64,000 nucleotides of DNA, taken from assembly GCA_017405595.1 (NCBI GenBank), contig JAFRAC010000019.1:59894-123893 (forward strand). The letters are read 5' to 3'. The translations under genes and the position numbers were made by a program. The notes under the pieces are model-generated. The model did no database searches and was not told the origin of the DNA. It saw only the letters and a list, made by a program, of their open reading frames with translations. Below, piece after piece: positions 25,834 to 33,934 of the stretch (the stretch's first letter is position 1; each line of letters begins with the position of its first letter). Origin of the DNA: Thermoguttaceae bacterium. GTDB taxonomy: Bacteria > Planctomycetota > Planctomycetia > Pirellulales > Thermoguttaceae.

Positions 25834-27756
25834 ATGTCGCATTTTTCCCGTTTCACCTGCGCCGCGGCGGCGCTGCTGATCCCGATACTTTTCCTTTCCG
25901 GATGCCGGAAGAGCGGCGAGTCCGATGAGGAACGTCAGCAGCGCGAAACTGCCGAAGCTCAGAAGCAGATGGCCGAGGCGATCTTTTCCGATGAAATCCG
26001 TTCCCTGACCGAAGACGAACTGGCCGCTCTTCCTCCGCGCAACGGGCTGCCGACCGAAATGCTCATCCCGAACGCCCTCAGCGCCCGCGTGATTCAGCCG
26101 GCCCGTTTTCTCGAATACGCCGATGCCGGAAAGGTTCTCCGGTTTCTCGGCAACTCTCCTTCGCTGGTGCCGTTCTGGAACCAGTTCGACCAGCTCGATC
26201 TGATTATCACTAGTGCCAAAGTCGCGCCGGTCTCGCTCCTCGACGTGAAGTCGGAGGAAAAGATCGGCGAGAATTTCCCGTTCCCCTGTACCGCGGTTTA
26301 TGCCCGGAAAACGAGTGCGGTTGACCGTGAAGCCTTCGAGCGTTCCCATTTCGGCAATATTCCCCCGGAACGGATCGAAACGGTCTCTCTTGCGGGGCGC
26401 GAAGTCTCTCTGAGCGAAAATTCGCTCATTGTGCCTCTCGACGCTTCGGGGAAGAGAACCGCCCGGATCGACGGGATCGCGACCGCAATCGAGTACCCGT
26501 CCGAAAACGAGGCGGTCGTGGTGACGGGAACACGTCATTCGGTCGAAATGTTTTTTACGGCGGGCGATGGGGAAAGCCGCGGTGTTCTGGCGCAGCGGAT
26601 CGGCCGGAGCGAGACCGGCCATTTCGATTTCGCTTTCTACTACGACTATTCTTCCCCTCAGAAAGAGGCGATCACGATTCCGTTCCCCCCGGAACTGACA
26701 GCGGTCATGCTCCAGCGCGCCCGGTTCGCTTCCTTTCTGGTGAACGCTTCGGCCGCCGAGGGGCAGGACGCTCTGCGTCTGGAGATTGCCGCCGATTCTC
26801 CCGAGGGGATCGGCGCGATCGGCGAGGCGCTCGGCAACACCCTTCTGCGGGTCGATGCGTCGCTCGGCGCGGCCGCGCCGAGCGACGAACAGAACGGGGA
26901 TTCCGCCAAATCGCCGGAAAACGCGGTCGCACCCCTCTTTCCGCAGTTGAGAGATCTGCTCCGCTCGGTGACCAAAGAGCAGGAAGGGAACCGGCTTGCC
27001 GCCTCGATCGCCATGACGGCTTCCCGTGCCGAACTCTTCTCCGAGGCCTTTGACCGGCTGAATCAGCTGGCCGACCGTTCGGCGCTCAATGGAAAGAGAG
27101 CGCAGACGGCGGGGAACCTCAAGTATCTGAGCGACGTGATCAACGCCTATTACGCGGCGAACAACCAGTTTCCGCCCCTGGCGGTGACCGGCGAAGACGG
27201 CACGCCCCTTTTGAGCTGGCGCGTTGAGCTTCTCCCCTTTATGGGACCCGAGGGGAAAGCGCTCTACAGCGAATTTAAACTCGACGAGCCGTGGGACAGC
27301 GAAAACAATATCAAACTTCTCGGCCGGATTCCTCCCGTTTACCTTTCTCCTCTCCAAAATGCGGGCGAAAACGGAAAAACCCTTGTCCGCATTTTCAGCG
27401 GCGAGGGGATGCCCCTCGACGGCGGCGGGGAACCGGTCAAGATGCAGAACATCGAAAATCCGGGGAAAACATTCCTGGCCGTTTCGGTGGCTCCTTCCCA
27501 GGCGGTTGAGTGGACCCGGCCCGACCGGCTGGAGTTTGACCCGGACCGGCTGGGCGAAATTTTCGGTGACTTTATCCTCGCGTTGCCGGTGATGGGGGAA
27601 GTCTTCAGCGCGCCCCTGACCGGTTCAGCCGAAGAGGCCGCCGCGCTCAAGTCGTGGATTACCGGAAAGCCGGAAGAGAATGCCTCTTCGGAAGAGGCGC
27701 TTCCGAAACCGAACGAGCCGCGCGCCGAAAGTAACACACCCCCGCTCGATTTTTAA
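25834..27756 (+). CDS. Lipoprotein with C-terminal DUF1559 domain
   Basis: A 640-residue secreted lipoprotein. The signal peptide ends in a lipobox, LFLSGCRKSG (Cys near residue 24). A long middle region (about 60-400) has no family I recognise. Residues about 420-560 form a DUF1559-type domain, with NLKYLSDVINAYYAANNQFP and then SWRVELLPFMG and DEPWDSENNIKLL. This resembles the type II secretion pseudopilin-like C-terminal domain found very commonly in planctomycetes. The function of the domain is unknown. AAGGAG lies about 11 bases before the ATG. Confidence 0.85.
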   Translation: MSHFSRFTCAAAALLIPILFLSGCRKSGESDEERQQRETAEAQKQMAEAIFSDEIRSLTEDELAALPPRNGLPTEMLIPNALSARVIQPARFLEYADAGKVLRFLGNSPSLVPFWNQFDQLDLIITSAKVAPVSLLDVKSEEKIGENFPFPCTAVYARKTSAVDREAFERSHFGNIPPERIETVSLAGREVSLSENSLIVPLDASGKRTARIDGIATAIEYPSENEAVVVTGTRHSVEMFFTAGDGESRGVLAQRIGRSETGHFDFAFYYDYSSPQKEAITIPFPPELTAVMLQRARFASFLVNASAAEGQDALRLEIAADSPEGIGAIGEALGNTLLRVDASLGAAAPSDEQNGDSAKSPENAVAPLFPQLRDLLRSVTKEQEGNRLAASIAMTASRAELFSEAFDRLNQLADRSALNGKRAQTAGNLKYLSDVINAYYAANNQFPPLAVTGEDGTPLLSWRVELLPFMGPEGKALYSEFKLDEPWDSENNIKLLGRIPPVYLSPLQNAGENGKTLVRIFSGEGMPLDGGGEPVKMQNIENPGKTFLAVSVAPSQAVEWTRPDRLEFDPDRLGEIFGDFILALPVMGEVFSAPLTGSAEEAAALKSWITGKPEENASSEEALPKPNEPRAESNTPPLDF

Positions 27757-27797
27757 GGGGCGCGTTCTTTGCCCTTTCCAAAAAGAGGGGAAAAGAT

Positions 27798-27803
27798 ATA
27801 ATT
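27798..27803 (+). promoter_or_regulatory. -10 box upstream of cNMP-binding gene
   Basis: TATAAT lies in an AT-rich patch about 90 bases before the gene; the matching -35 box is weak. Confidence 0.4.
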
Positions 27804-27892
27804 TAGGGTGATTTGAAAGAGGAGATCGTCCTTAAAATCGGCGCGGCCGGCCGCGGGGCCCTTCTCCGCTGAACCTGAAAGAGAGTCGAGAG

Positions 27893-28345
27893 ATGGCAAG
27901 AATCGCTGAACTGCTGAACAAGTTTATGAACATCCCCGATGCGTCTGCCAAGACCCTTGCCGAGATCGAGGAGATCTGCGAGGTCAAAACATTTTCGGCG
28001 AACGATATCATCTACCGTGAACATGAGGATTCCCGCTATCTCTATATCGTGATTTCCGGCCAGGTTGATATTCAGTATCTGCTCAAAGACGGCCGCCGCA
28101 AGACGCTCGACAACTGCATGCCCGGGGATTATCTTCTCTGGTCTTCCCTGATCGAGCCGAACCAGACGAATTCGATCGGGATCTCGCGCACCACGTCCGA
28201 GCTTCTGCAGGTTGACGGCAAAAAGCTTTTGGAAATCTGCGCCCGCGACACCGATTTCGGGTTCCGGATGATGAGTCTGATCGCTTCGGTCATCCGCCGC
28301 CGCCTGCAGGCCGCGCGTTACCAGCTTTCATTCCATTCCCTCTGA
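27893..28345 (+). CDS. Stand-alone cyclic-nucleotide-binding (Crp-like) domain protein
   Basis: A 150-residue protein with a single cNMP-binding beta-barrel: IIYREHEDSRYLYIVISGQVD and then DNCMPGDYLLWSSLIEPN. The C-terminal helix is RMMSLIASVIRRRLQAARY. Crp-type regulators continue with a DNA-binding helix-turn-helix of about 80 residues, which is absent here. It is therefore probably not a transcription factor but an effector-binding regulatory subunit. GAGAG precedes the ATG. The next gene, 80 bases on, is a Kef-type antiporter that it might regulate. Whether the pocket binds cAMP is not certain: the canonical phosphate-binding RxA motif is not clear. Confidence 0.85.
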   Translation: MARIAELLNKFMNIPDASAKTLAEIEEICEVKTFSANDIIYREHEDSRYLYIVISGQVDIQYLLKDGRRKTLDNCMPGDYLLWSSLIEPNQTNSIGISRTTSELLQVDGKKLLEICARDTDFGFRMMSLIASVIRRRLQAARYQLSFHSL

Positions 28346-28398
28346 AATACACGTGCCGTTTAGTCACACATTTGTACTCCGCATTCAAGCGGATAACG

Positions 28399-28418
28399 CT
28401 TCCCGCTGAAAGCGGGAA
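28399..28418 (+). other. Hairpin just upstream of antiporter ribosome-binding site
   Basis: TTCCCGCT-GAA-AGCGGGAA forms an 8-base stem with a three-base loop, ending about five bases before the AAGGAG site. It lacks a T run and may instead influence translation or mRNA stability. Confidence 0.4.
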
Positions 28419-28436
28419 AGAAAGGAGATGGCAGGG

Positions 28437-30224
28437 ATGCCTTCGATGACAGCTATCCTTGTTCATAATCTGCTGATCATTCTTGCCGCCGGTCTTGTCG
28501 CCGGGATCGTCTCGAAACGCCTGAATATTCCGATGGTCATCGGTTACCTCGTCGCCGGCGCGCTGATCGGCGAAGGGGGGCTCAAGATCTTCGTCCATGA
28601 CGAGCATCCGCTTGCCGAGGTTGTCTCGCGGCTTTCGGGGGAAGGGGAAACCGCCAATCCCGAAACGGAATTCGCCGAAGGCACCGGGGCGCCCGACAAT
28701 GCCGAATTGACCGAAATGGAAAGCGAGCTGGCCGAATCGGCGCGCTATCAGGACGAGATGCTCAATAAACTCGCCGATCTGGGCGCGCTCTTTCTCCTTT
28801 TTTCGATTGGGATCCATTTCACCCCCTCCGACATCGTCAAAAACAAGAAGTTTCTCTTTGTCGGCGGGCCGGTTCAGATGCTGATTGTGATCGCGGCGCT
28901 GACGCTGATCACTTACAAGATCAGCGGCGACTGGCGCATCGGAATGCTGATCGGGTTTGCGGTCTCGCTCAGTTCGACGGTACTCGTCTTCAAATCGCTC
29001 GACGAGTTCGGACAGAGTTCTTCGCCCTACGGCAAACGGGCCGTTTCGATCCTCCTGTTCCAGGATATCGCAACCGCGCCGATCCTTCTGGTCATCCCGC
29101 TTCTCTTTCCCGCGGGGGGGGGAGGCGGCAGTATCGCGAACACGTTCATTCTGATGGGGATGAAGGCGCTCTTCTTCATTGTGCTGATCGTCGGGATCCG
29201 CCTTCTGTTCACCAAGAAGGGGATTTCGATCTTCTCGCAGCTCAAGAGCGTTGAAATTATGGTCCTCTTTACCGTGCTTCTCCTTTTCGGGGTCTGCACG
29301 GTTGCCGACCGTCTCCAGCTTCCCGAGGCGATCGGCGCGTTCGCCGCCGGTGTGGCGCTCAGCGAGAACCGGCTCACCAGCCAAATCGCCGCGCTTGTCA
29401 CACCGTTCCGCGAGACGTTTTCGGCCATCTTTTTCGTCACGCTCGGCGCCCTCTTTAATCCCGCGATTCTGATGGAGTCGCCGATCCCGACGCTGGCGAT
29501 CCTTTTGGGATTTCTGCTGATCAAAATCATCGCCGGCGCGGCTGCATTCAAGGTGATCGGCCTTTCTTTGGTTCCCGCGCTGGCGATGGGATTGGGCATC
29601 TCGCAGCTCGGGGAACTTTCGTTCATCATTCTCCAGCAGGGGCCTTTCAAAGCGGAACATCCCGAGTTATACCAGCAGATCCTCTTCGCCGCGCTGACGA
29701 GTATCATTCTGACCCCCTTCTTCCTGAAAATCGCGATGGAAGTGGTTAAGAAGCGTCCGATTGTCGAAAATGTTCCGGAACCGGAAACCGAGAATCTCCT
29801 TCCGCAGGACGATTCGAAACACCGCGCGATCGTGGTCGGTCTCGGTCCGATCGGCAAGCAGACCGCCGCTTTTCTTTCCGAGTCGGGGGTTGAACTGAGT
29901 TTGGTCGACACCAATCCGGGGAACTTCCAGGATCTGGCGCAGAAGGGGTACCGCACCATTGTCGGCGACGCTTCCGAAACCCGTACGCTGAAACTGGCCG
30001 GGCTCGACCGTGCGCAGCTTGTGGTGATCACCATTCCGAACGATATCTTTGCAACCGACACCATCCGTGCGATCCGTCAGCTGAAACAGGACTGCTCGAT
30101 CGTCGCCCGCTGCCGGTACCGGACCTTTATCCAGGAACTGGAGCGTGCCGGCGCCGATATGGTTGTCTGCGAGGAAGCCGAGGCGGGAGACCGGCTCATC
30201 GAGAGGATGGGGGAACTGCTGTGA
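28437..30224 (+). CDS. Kef-type monovalent cation:proton antiporter (CPA2) with TrkA-N/RCK domain
   Basis: A 595-residue antiporter. The membrane part (about residues 1-440) has many helices, including NIPMVIGYLVAGALIGEG and, near the middle, SSTVLVFKSLDEFGQ. A polar insert (about 60-105, rich in Glu) interrupts the N-terminal block. The C-terminal RCK/TrkA-N domain has the Rossmann motif HRAIVVGLGPIGKQ near residue 460, then VVITIPNDIFAT. K+ efflux or pH control is the usual role. The ATG at 28428 abuts its ribosome-binding site, so I use the ATG at 28437, about nine bases from GGAG; 28446 is also possible. The stop overlaps the next start (GTGA). Confidence 0.9.
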   Translation: MPSMTAILVHNLLIILAAGLVAGIVSKRLNIPMVIGYLVAGALIGEGGLKIFVHDEHPLAEVVSRLSGEGETANPETEFAEGTGAPDNAELTEMESELAESARYQDEMLNKLADLGALFLLFSIGIHFTPSDIVKNKKFLFVGGPVQMLIVIAALTLITYKISGDWRIGMLIGFAVSLSSTVLVFKSLDEFGQSSSPYGKRAVSILLFQDIATAPILLVIPLLFPAGGGGGSIANTFILMGMKALFFIVLIVGIRLLFTKKGISIFSQLKSVEIMVLFTVLLLFGVCTVADRLQLPEAIGAFAAGVALSENRLTSQIAALVTPFRETFSAIFFVTLGALFNPAILMESPIPTLAILLGFLLIKIIAGAAAFKVIGLSLVPALAMGLGISQLGELSFIILQQGPFKAEHPELYQQILFAALTSIILTPFFLKIAMEVVKKRPIVENVPEPETENLLPQDDSKHRAIVVGLGPIGKQTAAFLSESGVELSLVDTNPGNFQDLAQKGYRTIVGDASETRTLKLAGLDRAQLVVITIPNDIFATDTIRAIRQLKQDCSIVARCRYRTFIQELERAGADMVVCEEAEAGDRLIERMGELL

Positions 30225-30880
30225 GCCGGTCGCTGCGCGCCGAGCTGCGCGATGCTGCCGATTCGCGTTACGGCGCAATGGTCCGCCGGTTTGTTCTGAC
30301 CCGTCGGAAGATTCTCGGCGTTCGGATACCGCTTCTCCGCAAAACGGCTCTGCGCCTGTGCCGTGAGGGAACGGACGCGCTGCCGCTGACACCCCGTTCC
30401 ACGTATGAAGAACTGCTGATCGCCGGGATGATTTTGGCGCGGGCTCCCTACCCGAGACCGATCCTTTATGCCGAAATCGATACTTATCTTGACCAGTCCG
30501 ATTCCTGGATCTACGGCGACATTCTCGCCGCCGAACTGAAACAGGTCAAAAAAGACCCGGAGTCATACTGGGAGTGGATCGGTTCGCTCCTTGCCGATCC
30601 GCGTGAGTTTCATGTCCGGTTTGCCGAAACCCTTCTGCTCAATTACTATACCGGATCCGACTATATCGACGATACGCTGGAGCGCCTGATCTCTGTCACG
30701 CATTCCGGACACTACGCCCGTCTGGGCGCAGCCTGGGCGCTGCAGCGCTGCTATTTTGCTTCGGCCGAAAAGACGCTTGAAGCGCTGGACCGGCCTGTTC
30801 TCCAGCCGGAAATCCGCCGCCGCGCCTTGCAGAATATCCGCGCGGCGTGCCGGCGTGCCGGGAAACCCGCTCCTTTTTAA
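30221..30880 (+). CDS. AlkD-like DNA alkylation repair HEAT-repeat protein
   Basis: The 219-residue protein fits the AlkD (DNA alkylation repair enzyme) family, glycosylases that remove positively charged alkylated bases. It is all-helical, with YEELLIAGMILARAPY, SWIYGDILAAEL, FHVRFAETLLLNYYTG and RLGAAWALQRCYFASAEKTL. The conserved core RFAETLLL-like segment and the Trp in WAL match AlkD-like proteins. Not all members are active enzymes, and I cannot confirm the catalytic Asp. It starts with GTG overlapping the antiporter stop by four bases, so the two are co-translated; the link to ion transport is unexplained. Confidence 0.75.
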   Translation: MSRSLRAELRDAADSRYGAMVRRFVLTRRKILGVRIPLLRKTALRLCREGTDALPLTPRSTYEELLIAGMILARAPYPRPILYAEIDTYLDQSDSWIYGDILAAELKQVKKDPESYWEWIGSLLADPREFHVRFAETLLLNYYTGSDYIDDTLERLISVTHSGHYARLGAAWALQRCYFASAEKTLEALDRPVLQPEIRRRALQNIRAACRRAGKPAPF

Positions 30881-30974
30881 GCGGGAGAAAAGAAGCCTGA
30901 TCGGGTCTGTGTTGCTGCCCGGCCGGCCGCCGCGCCGCGGCTTGAAAAAGAAGAGTGAAAAATCGGACGAAAAA

Positions 30975-31000
30975 AATCGGCGCCCCGGAGGACGCCGATT
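30975..31000 (-). terminator. Rho-independent terminator of HU gene
   Basis: On the minus strand AATCGGCG and CGCCGATT form an 8-base stem followed by TTTTTT. It is about 50 bases after the HU stop codon. Confidence 0.7.
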
Positions 31001-31047
31001 CGGCGGGACTAAATGGGAACGGCGCTTCTGACGCCGTCAGAGGCGGA

Positions 31048-31368
31048 TCAGGCCATCTCTTTGAGGGCTTTCAGCGCCTTGATCTTGATTTTGTTGTGGG
31101 CCGGTTTGGCGGGCACATCGCGGATTTCGCCGGTGAAGGGGTTCTTGACACCCTTGCGGGCTTTTTGAGCCGGGACGAGCTTCTTTTCGATTTTCAGGAG
31201 ACCGGGCAGAGTGAAGCTGCCGGCACCCTTTTTGCCGAGACTTCCGGCGATCTGAGCGTTCAGAGCATCGAGGACAGCGGCAACCTGTTTTTTGTCCAGG
31301 CCGGTGCTGGCGGCGATGTTGGCGATGATTTGGGTTTTGGTCAGCGGCTTTTCGTTTTTAGCGGCCAT
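31048..31368 (-). CDS. hup: HU/IHF-family DNA-binding protein
   Basis: A 106-residue nucleoid protein. Helical dimerisation segments LTKTQIIANIAASTGLDKKQ and VAAVLDALNAQIAGSL are followed by the DNA-binding arm, in which the family's RxGRNP is replaced by ARKGVKNPFTGE. The C-terminal part is basic (PAKPAHNKIKIKALKALKEMA) and the family signature is otherwise kept. A GAGGAA ribosome-binding site lies eight bases before the ATG. It has its own promoter and terminator. Confidence 0.9.
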   Translation of the reverse strand: MAAKNEKPLTKTQIIANIAASTGLDKKQVAAVLDALNAQIAGSLGKKGAGSFTLPGLLKIEKKLVPAQKARKGVKNPFTGEIRDVPAKPAHNKIKIKALKALKEMA

Positions 31369-31639
31369 CGTTGTTCCTCATTGGTTGTAATACAAATAAC
31401 GTTTAACAGAAAATGGGAGCGGAATCCCCGAGCCCATTATAACCTTTGTTTTCGCACGAAGGGCAAACCCCTCGGCCCCCCGATCACCAGCATTATCGCC
31501 GAAAAGAAGGGGCTTTGTCAATCCAATTTTCACGAAAACCCTGGAAAAAAAGATTTTTTTCACGATTTTTCCGGCAGAGAACCCCTTTTTTCGGGTTTAA
31601 TCAGCCCTGAGTGGGACTTTTCTTCTTTCAGCCGATCTG
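31369..31639. other. Divergent region between HU and paaK-like gene
   Basis: This gap holds the HU promoter. On the minus strand TATAAT is at 31441-31436, with a TTGCCC box about 19 bases further upstream. No gene is supported here. Confidence 0.5.
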
Positions 31640-31715
31640 TATACTAGATTGGAATCGTGCCGGCCCTTCCCCGAAAACCAAGCGGTTTGGTTTTCGAAAG
31701 GGGCGTCTTTTTTTT
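31640..31715 (+). promoter_or_regulatory. Leader with promoter-like -10 box and terminator-like hairpin
   Basis: TATACT at 31640-31645 would start a transcript near 31652. It would run into a strong hairpin: CGAAAACCAA (31672-31681) pairs with TTGGTTTTCG (31687-31696), with CCC/GGG extending it. A run of eight T follows at 31708-31715. The hairpin ends about 50 bases before the paaK-like ATG. This is either an attenuator of that gene or the end of a short RNA. Confidence 0.55.
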
Positions 31716-31766
31716 CGGCTTTTCGCGCCGAAACCGATGAGCTCAGGCTCCAACGAGAGGTAAAGT

Positions 31767-33089
31767 ATGTGTACCTGCCAAACGCGTGTCAATGCGATCA
31801 ACAGTCCGGATTACCTTCCCACCGAGGTTCTTCGCAAGCTCCAGTGGCAAAAGTTTCGGGCTGTCTTGAACTTTACCTACTCCAATGTCGAATGGTACCG
31901 CGGGAAGATGAAAGAAAAGGGCGTCAAGCCCGAGGATATCCGCTCGCTCGACGACGTGAAATATCTTCCGACAATCGTCAAAACCGACCTGCGCGACACC
32001 TATCCTTTCGGGATGCTGGCCGTCGACATGAAAGACGTTGTCCGCGTTCATGCCAGCAGCGGCACCACGGGCAAACCGATCGTTCTGCCCTACACCCGCC
32101 GCGATATCGAAGTCTGGACAGAATGTATTGCACGCGGGATGGCCGGCGTCGGGCTGACCAATAAAGATGTTCTCCAGGTTTCCTACGGCTACGGCCTTTT
32201 TACCGGCGGTCTCGGCGCCCATCAGGGGGGAACGTTCCTCGGCGCGACGGTGGTTCCGATGTCGGGGGGGAATACCGAACGGCAGCTGAACCTGATGCGC
32301 GATTTCGGCGTGACCGCGATCGCCTGCACCCCGAGTTACTTTGTCCATCTGATCAGCAAGGCCGAAGAGATGGGGTTTGACTGGAAAGAGACCAAGCTCC
32401 GGCTCGGCTTTTTCGGCGCCGAACCGTGGACGAACGAAATGCGCCGCAGTATCGAAGAGACGGCCGGCATCAAGGCCTACGATATTTACGGGCTGACCGA
32501 AATCTCCGGTCCCGGTGTTGCGCTTGACTGTGTTTATCAGTCGGGGCCGCACATCTTTGAAGACCACTTCTACCCCGAAATTCTCGATCCGGATACTCTT
32601 GAACCGGTGCCGGACGGGGAATACGGCGAACTCGTTTTCACAACGCTCGACAAGGAAGCGATGCCCCTGATTCGCTATCGGACCCGTGATATCACCCGCC
32701 TCATTCCCGAAAAGTGCGAGTGCGGTCGGACGATCCGCCGATTCGACCGCATTTCCCACCGCAGCGACGACATGATGATCATTCGCGGGGTCAACGTCTT
32801 TCCGGGGCAGATTGAAGCCGCGCTCCTTTCGGTGGAGGGGGCGGTTCCCCACTACCAGATTCTTCTGACCCGCGACGCTTCGGGGCTCGACAACATCGAA
32901 GTTCAGGTTGAGATCTCTCCCGACAAGTTCAGCGATACCCACCGCGAAATCGATCAGTTCCAGAAACAAGTGGCCGCGAAGATCCAGCACGTGACCGGTA
33001 TCCGGATCGGCGTTTCGCTTGTCGAGCCGGGCCGAATCCCGCGCAGCGAGGGAAAAGCCCGCCGCGTGATCGACAACCGGAACAAGTAA
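31767..33089 (+). CDS. paaK: Phenylacetate-CoA ligase (PaaK family)
   Basis: A 440-residue AMP-forming ligase that activates aryl acids such as phenylacetate. The phosphate loop is VRVHASSGTTGKPIVL near residues 93-108. Further motifs are IYGLTEISGPG (adenylate binding) near 241 and RYRTRDITRL near 303. The C-terminal domain begins with SHRSDDMMIIRGVNVFP and ends with PRSEGKARRVID, whose Lys is catalytic. The N-terminal LQWQKFRAVLNFTYSNVEWYR resembles the aerobic PaaK family. No paa catabolic genes lie nearby, so it may work in fermentation of aromatic amino acids. A GAGAGGT ribosome-binding site precedes the ATG. Confidence 0.92.
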   Translation: MCTCQTRVNAINSPDYLPTEVLRKLQWQKFRAVLNFTYSNVEWYRGKMKEKGVKPEDIRSLDDVKYLPTIVKTDLRDTYPFGMLAVDMKDVVRVHASSGTTGKPIVLPYTRRDIEVWTECIARGMAGVGLTNKDVLQVSYGYGLFTGGLGAHQGGTFLGATVVPMSGGNTERQLNLMRDFGVTAIACTPSYFVHLISKAEEMGFDWKETKLRLGFFGAEPWTNEMRRSIEETAGIKAYDIYGLTEISGPGVALDCVYQSGPHIFEDHFYPEILDPDTLEPVPDGEYGELVFTTLDKEAMPLIRYRTRDITRLIPEKCECGRTIRRFDRISHRSDDMMIIRGVNVFPGQIEAALLSVEGAVPHYQILLTRDASGLDNIEVQVEISPDKFSDTHREIDQFQKQVAAKIQHVTGIRIGVSLVEPGRIPRSEGKARRVIDNRNK

Positions 33090-33103
33090 CGGTTCCCCAA
33101 AAA

Positions 33104-33135
33104 GCAAACAGCCGAGGCGAACCCCGGCTGTTTGC
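33104..33135. terminator. Rho-independent terminator between paaK and small membrane gene
   Basis: GCAAACAGCCG (33104-33114) pairs with CGGCTGTTTGC (33125-33135). The minus strand continues into TTTTT, so it clearly ends the minus-strand transcript; the plus-strand T run is poor. Confidence 0.75.
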
Positions 33136-33165
33136 GTATCTTGGGCGGCCATTATGCTGTGCCGC

Positions 33166-33516
33166 TTATCCTTCCCTCTTTTTGAAAAAGATGAAGGAAG
33201 TAAGCTGGTAGACCAGGAGCGAGAGTATCGCCGCAACGACCGAAACCGCCAGTCCCGCCGGACTGAACGGGTTGAAATTTTCGAGCGGGCGCCACGTCAT
33301 GAGCGCCAGGAAACCGACACTGCTCCCGGTCAGACCGACAAGAAAGACGGTGTAAGGACCGCGCCGCCACTGCCCGCCCCAGATAATCAGGCGGGTGATC
33401 AGCCCGACGATGTAGGCGAACCCGACCCAAATCAGGATCACATTGGCGACCGCCTGGACCCGGGGGGGGAAGTTCAGCTGAAGGAGCGTATCCAGTTTGG
33501 AGAGGAAGGCTTCCAT
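33166..33516 (-). CDS. Small multi-span membrane protein
   Basis: A 116-residue hypothetical with three hydrophobic helices, at about 21-42, 55-75 and 86-108. The second and third are separated by WRPLENFNPFSPAG. No signature domain is recognised. It lies 30 bases after the planctomycete-type lipoprotein gene on the same strand and is probably co-transcribed with it. Function is unknown. Confidence 0.75.
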   Translation of the reverse strand: MEAFLSKLDTLLQLNFPPRVQAVANVILIWVGFAYIVGLITRLIIWGGQWRRGPYTVFLVGLTGSSVGFLALMTWRPLENFNPFSPAGLAVSVVAAILSLLVYQLTSFIFFKKREG

Positions 33517-33546
33517 CTTAGGTCTCCTGCCGCGGACGGCGAAATA

Positions 33547-33804
33547 TTACCGGCGCTGCGGGAGCGATTCCTCTTGGGAAAGCTGGCGGTTGACCTGCTC
33601 GCGTTTCATGCGGTCAACCTCACCTTGGAATTGAAATTCGTTTCCGGCGGGGAAATACTGAATCTGGTTGTCGAGGTAGTAAGGGCTCGGGAGCGTCTGC
33701 CCGTTCTGCGTCATTTGGCAGCCGGTCAGCGCAGTCAGGGCGCCGGAAGCCAAAACGGCCATGAGCCCGCCGATAATCCAGCGGTTTCTGATATTTCGTT
33801 CCAT
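33547..33804 (-). CDS. Small planctomycete-type lipoprotein
   Basis: An 85-residue secreted protein. Its N-terminal hydrophobic stretch ends in ALTALTGCQMT, a lipobox with Cys near residue 29. The mature part contains GQTLPSPYYL followed by NQIQYFPAGNEFQFQ, a pattern I associate with short planctomycete hypothetical lipoproteins, and a charged C-terminus. Function is unknown. It lies upstream of the membrane protein gene. Confidence 0.75.
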   Translation of the reverse strand: MERNIRNRWIIGGLMAVLASGALTALTGCQMTQNGQTLPSPYYLDNQIQYFPAGNEFQFQGEVDRMKREQVNRQLSQEESLPQRR

Positions 33805-33934
33805 CTGTGAAACCTCTTATTCCATAGAGTGAGAGTACCGCCGATCCATTTCGGCGAGTCCTACTGCCGATTTTATCGGTTAAATCGGTTAGAGGTCTTT
33901 AATCGGATTTAGCAGAAAGCAAAAGAAGTTTACC

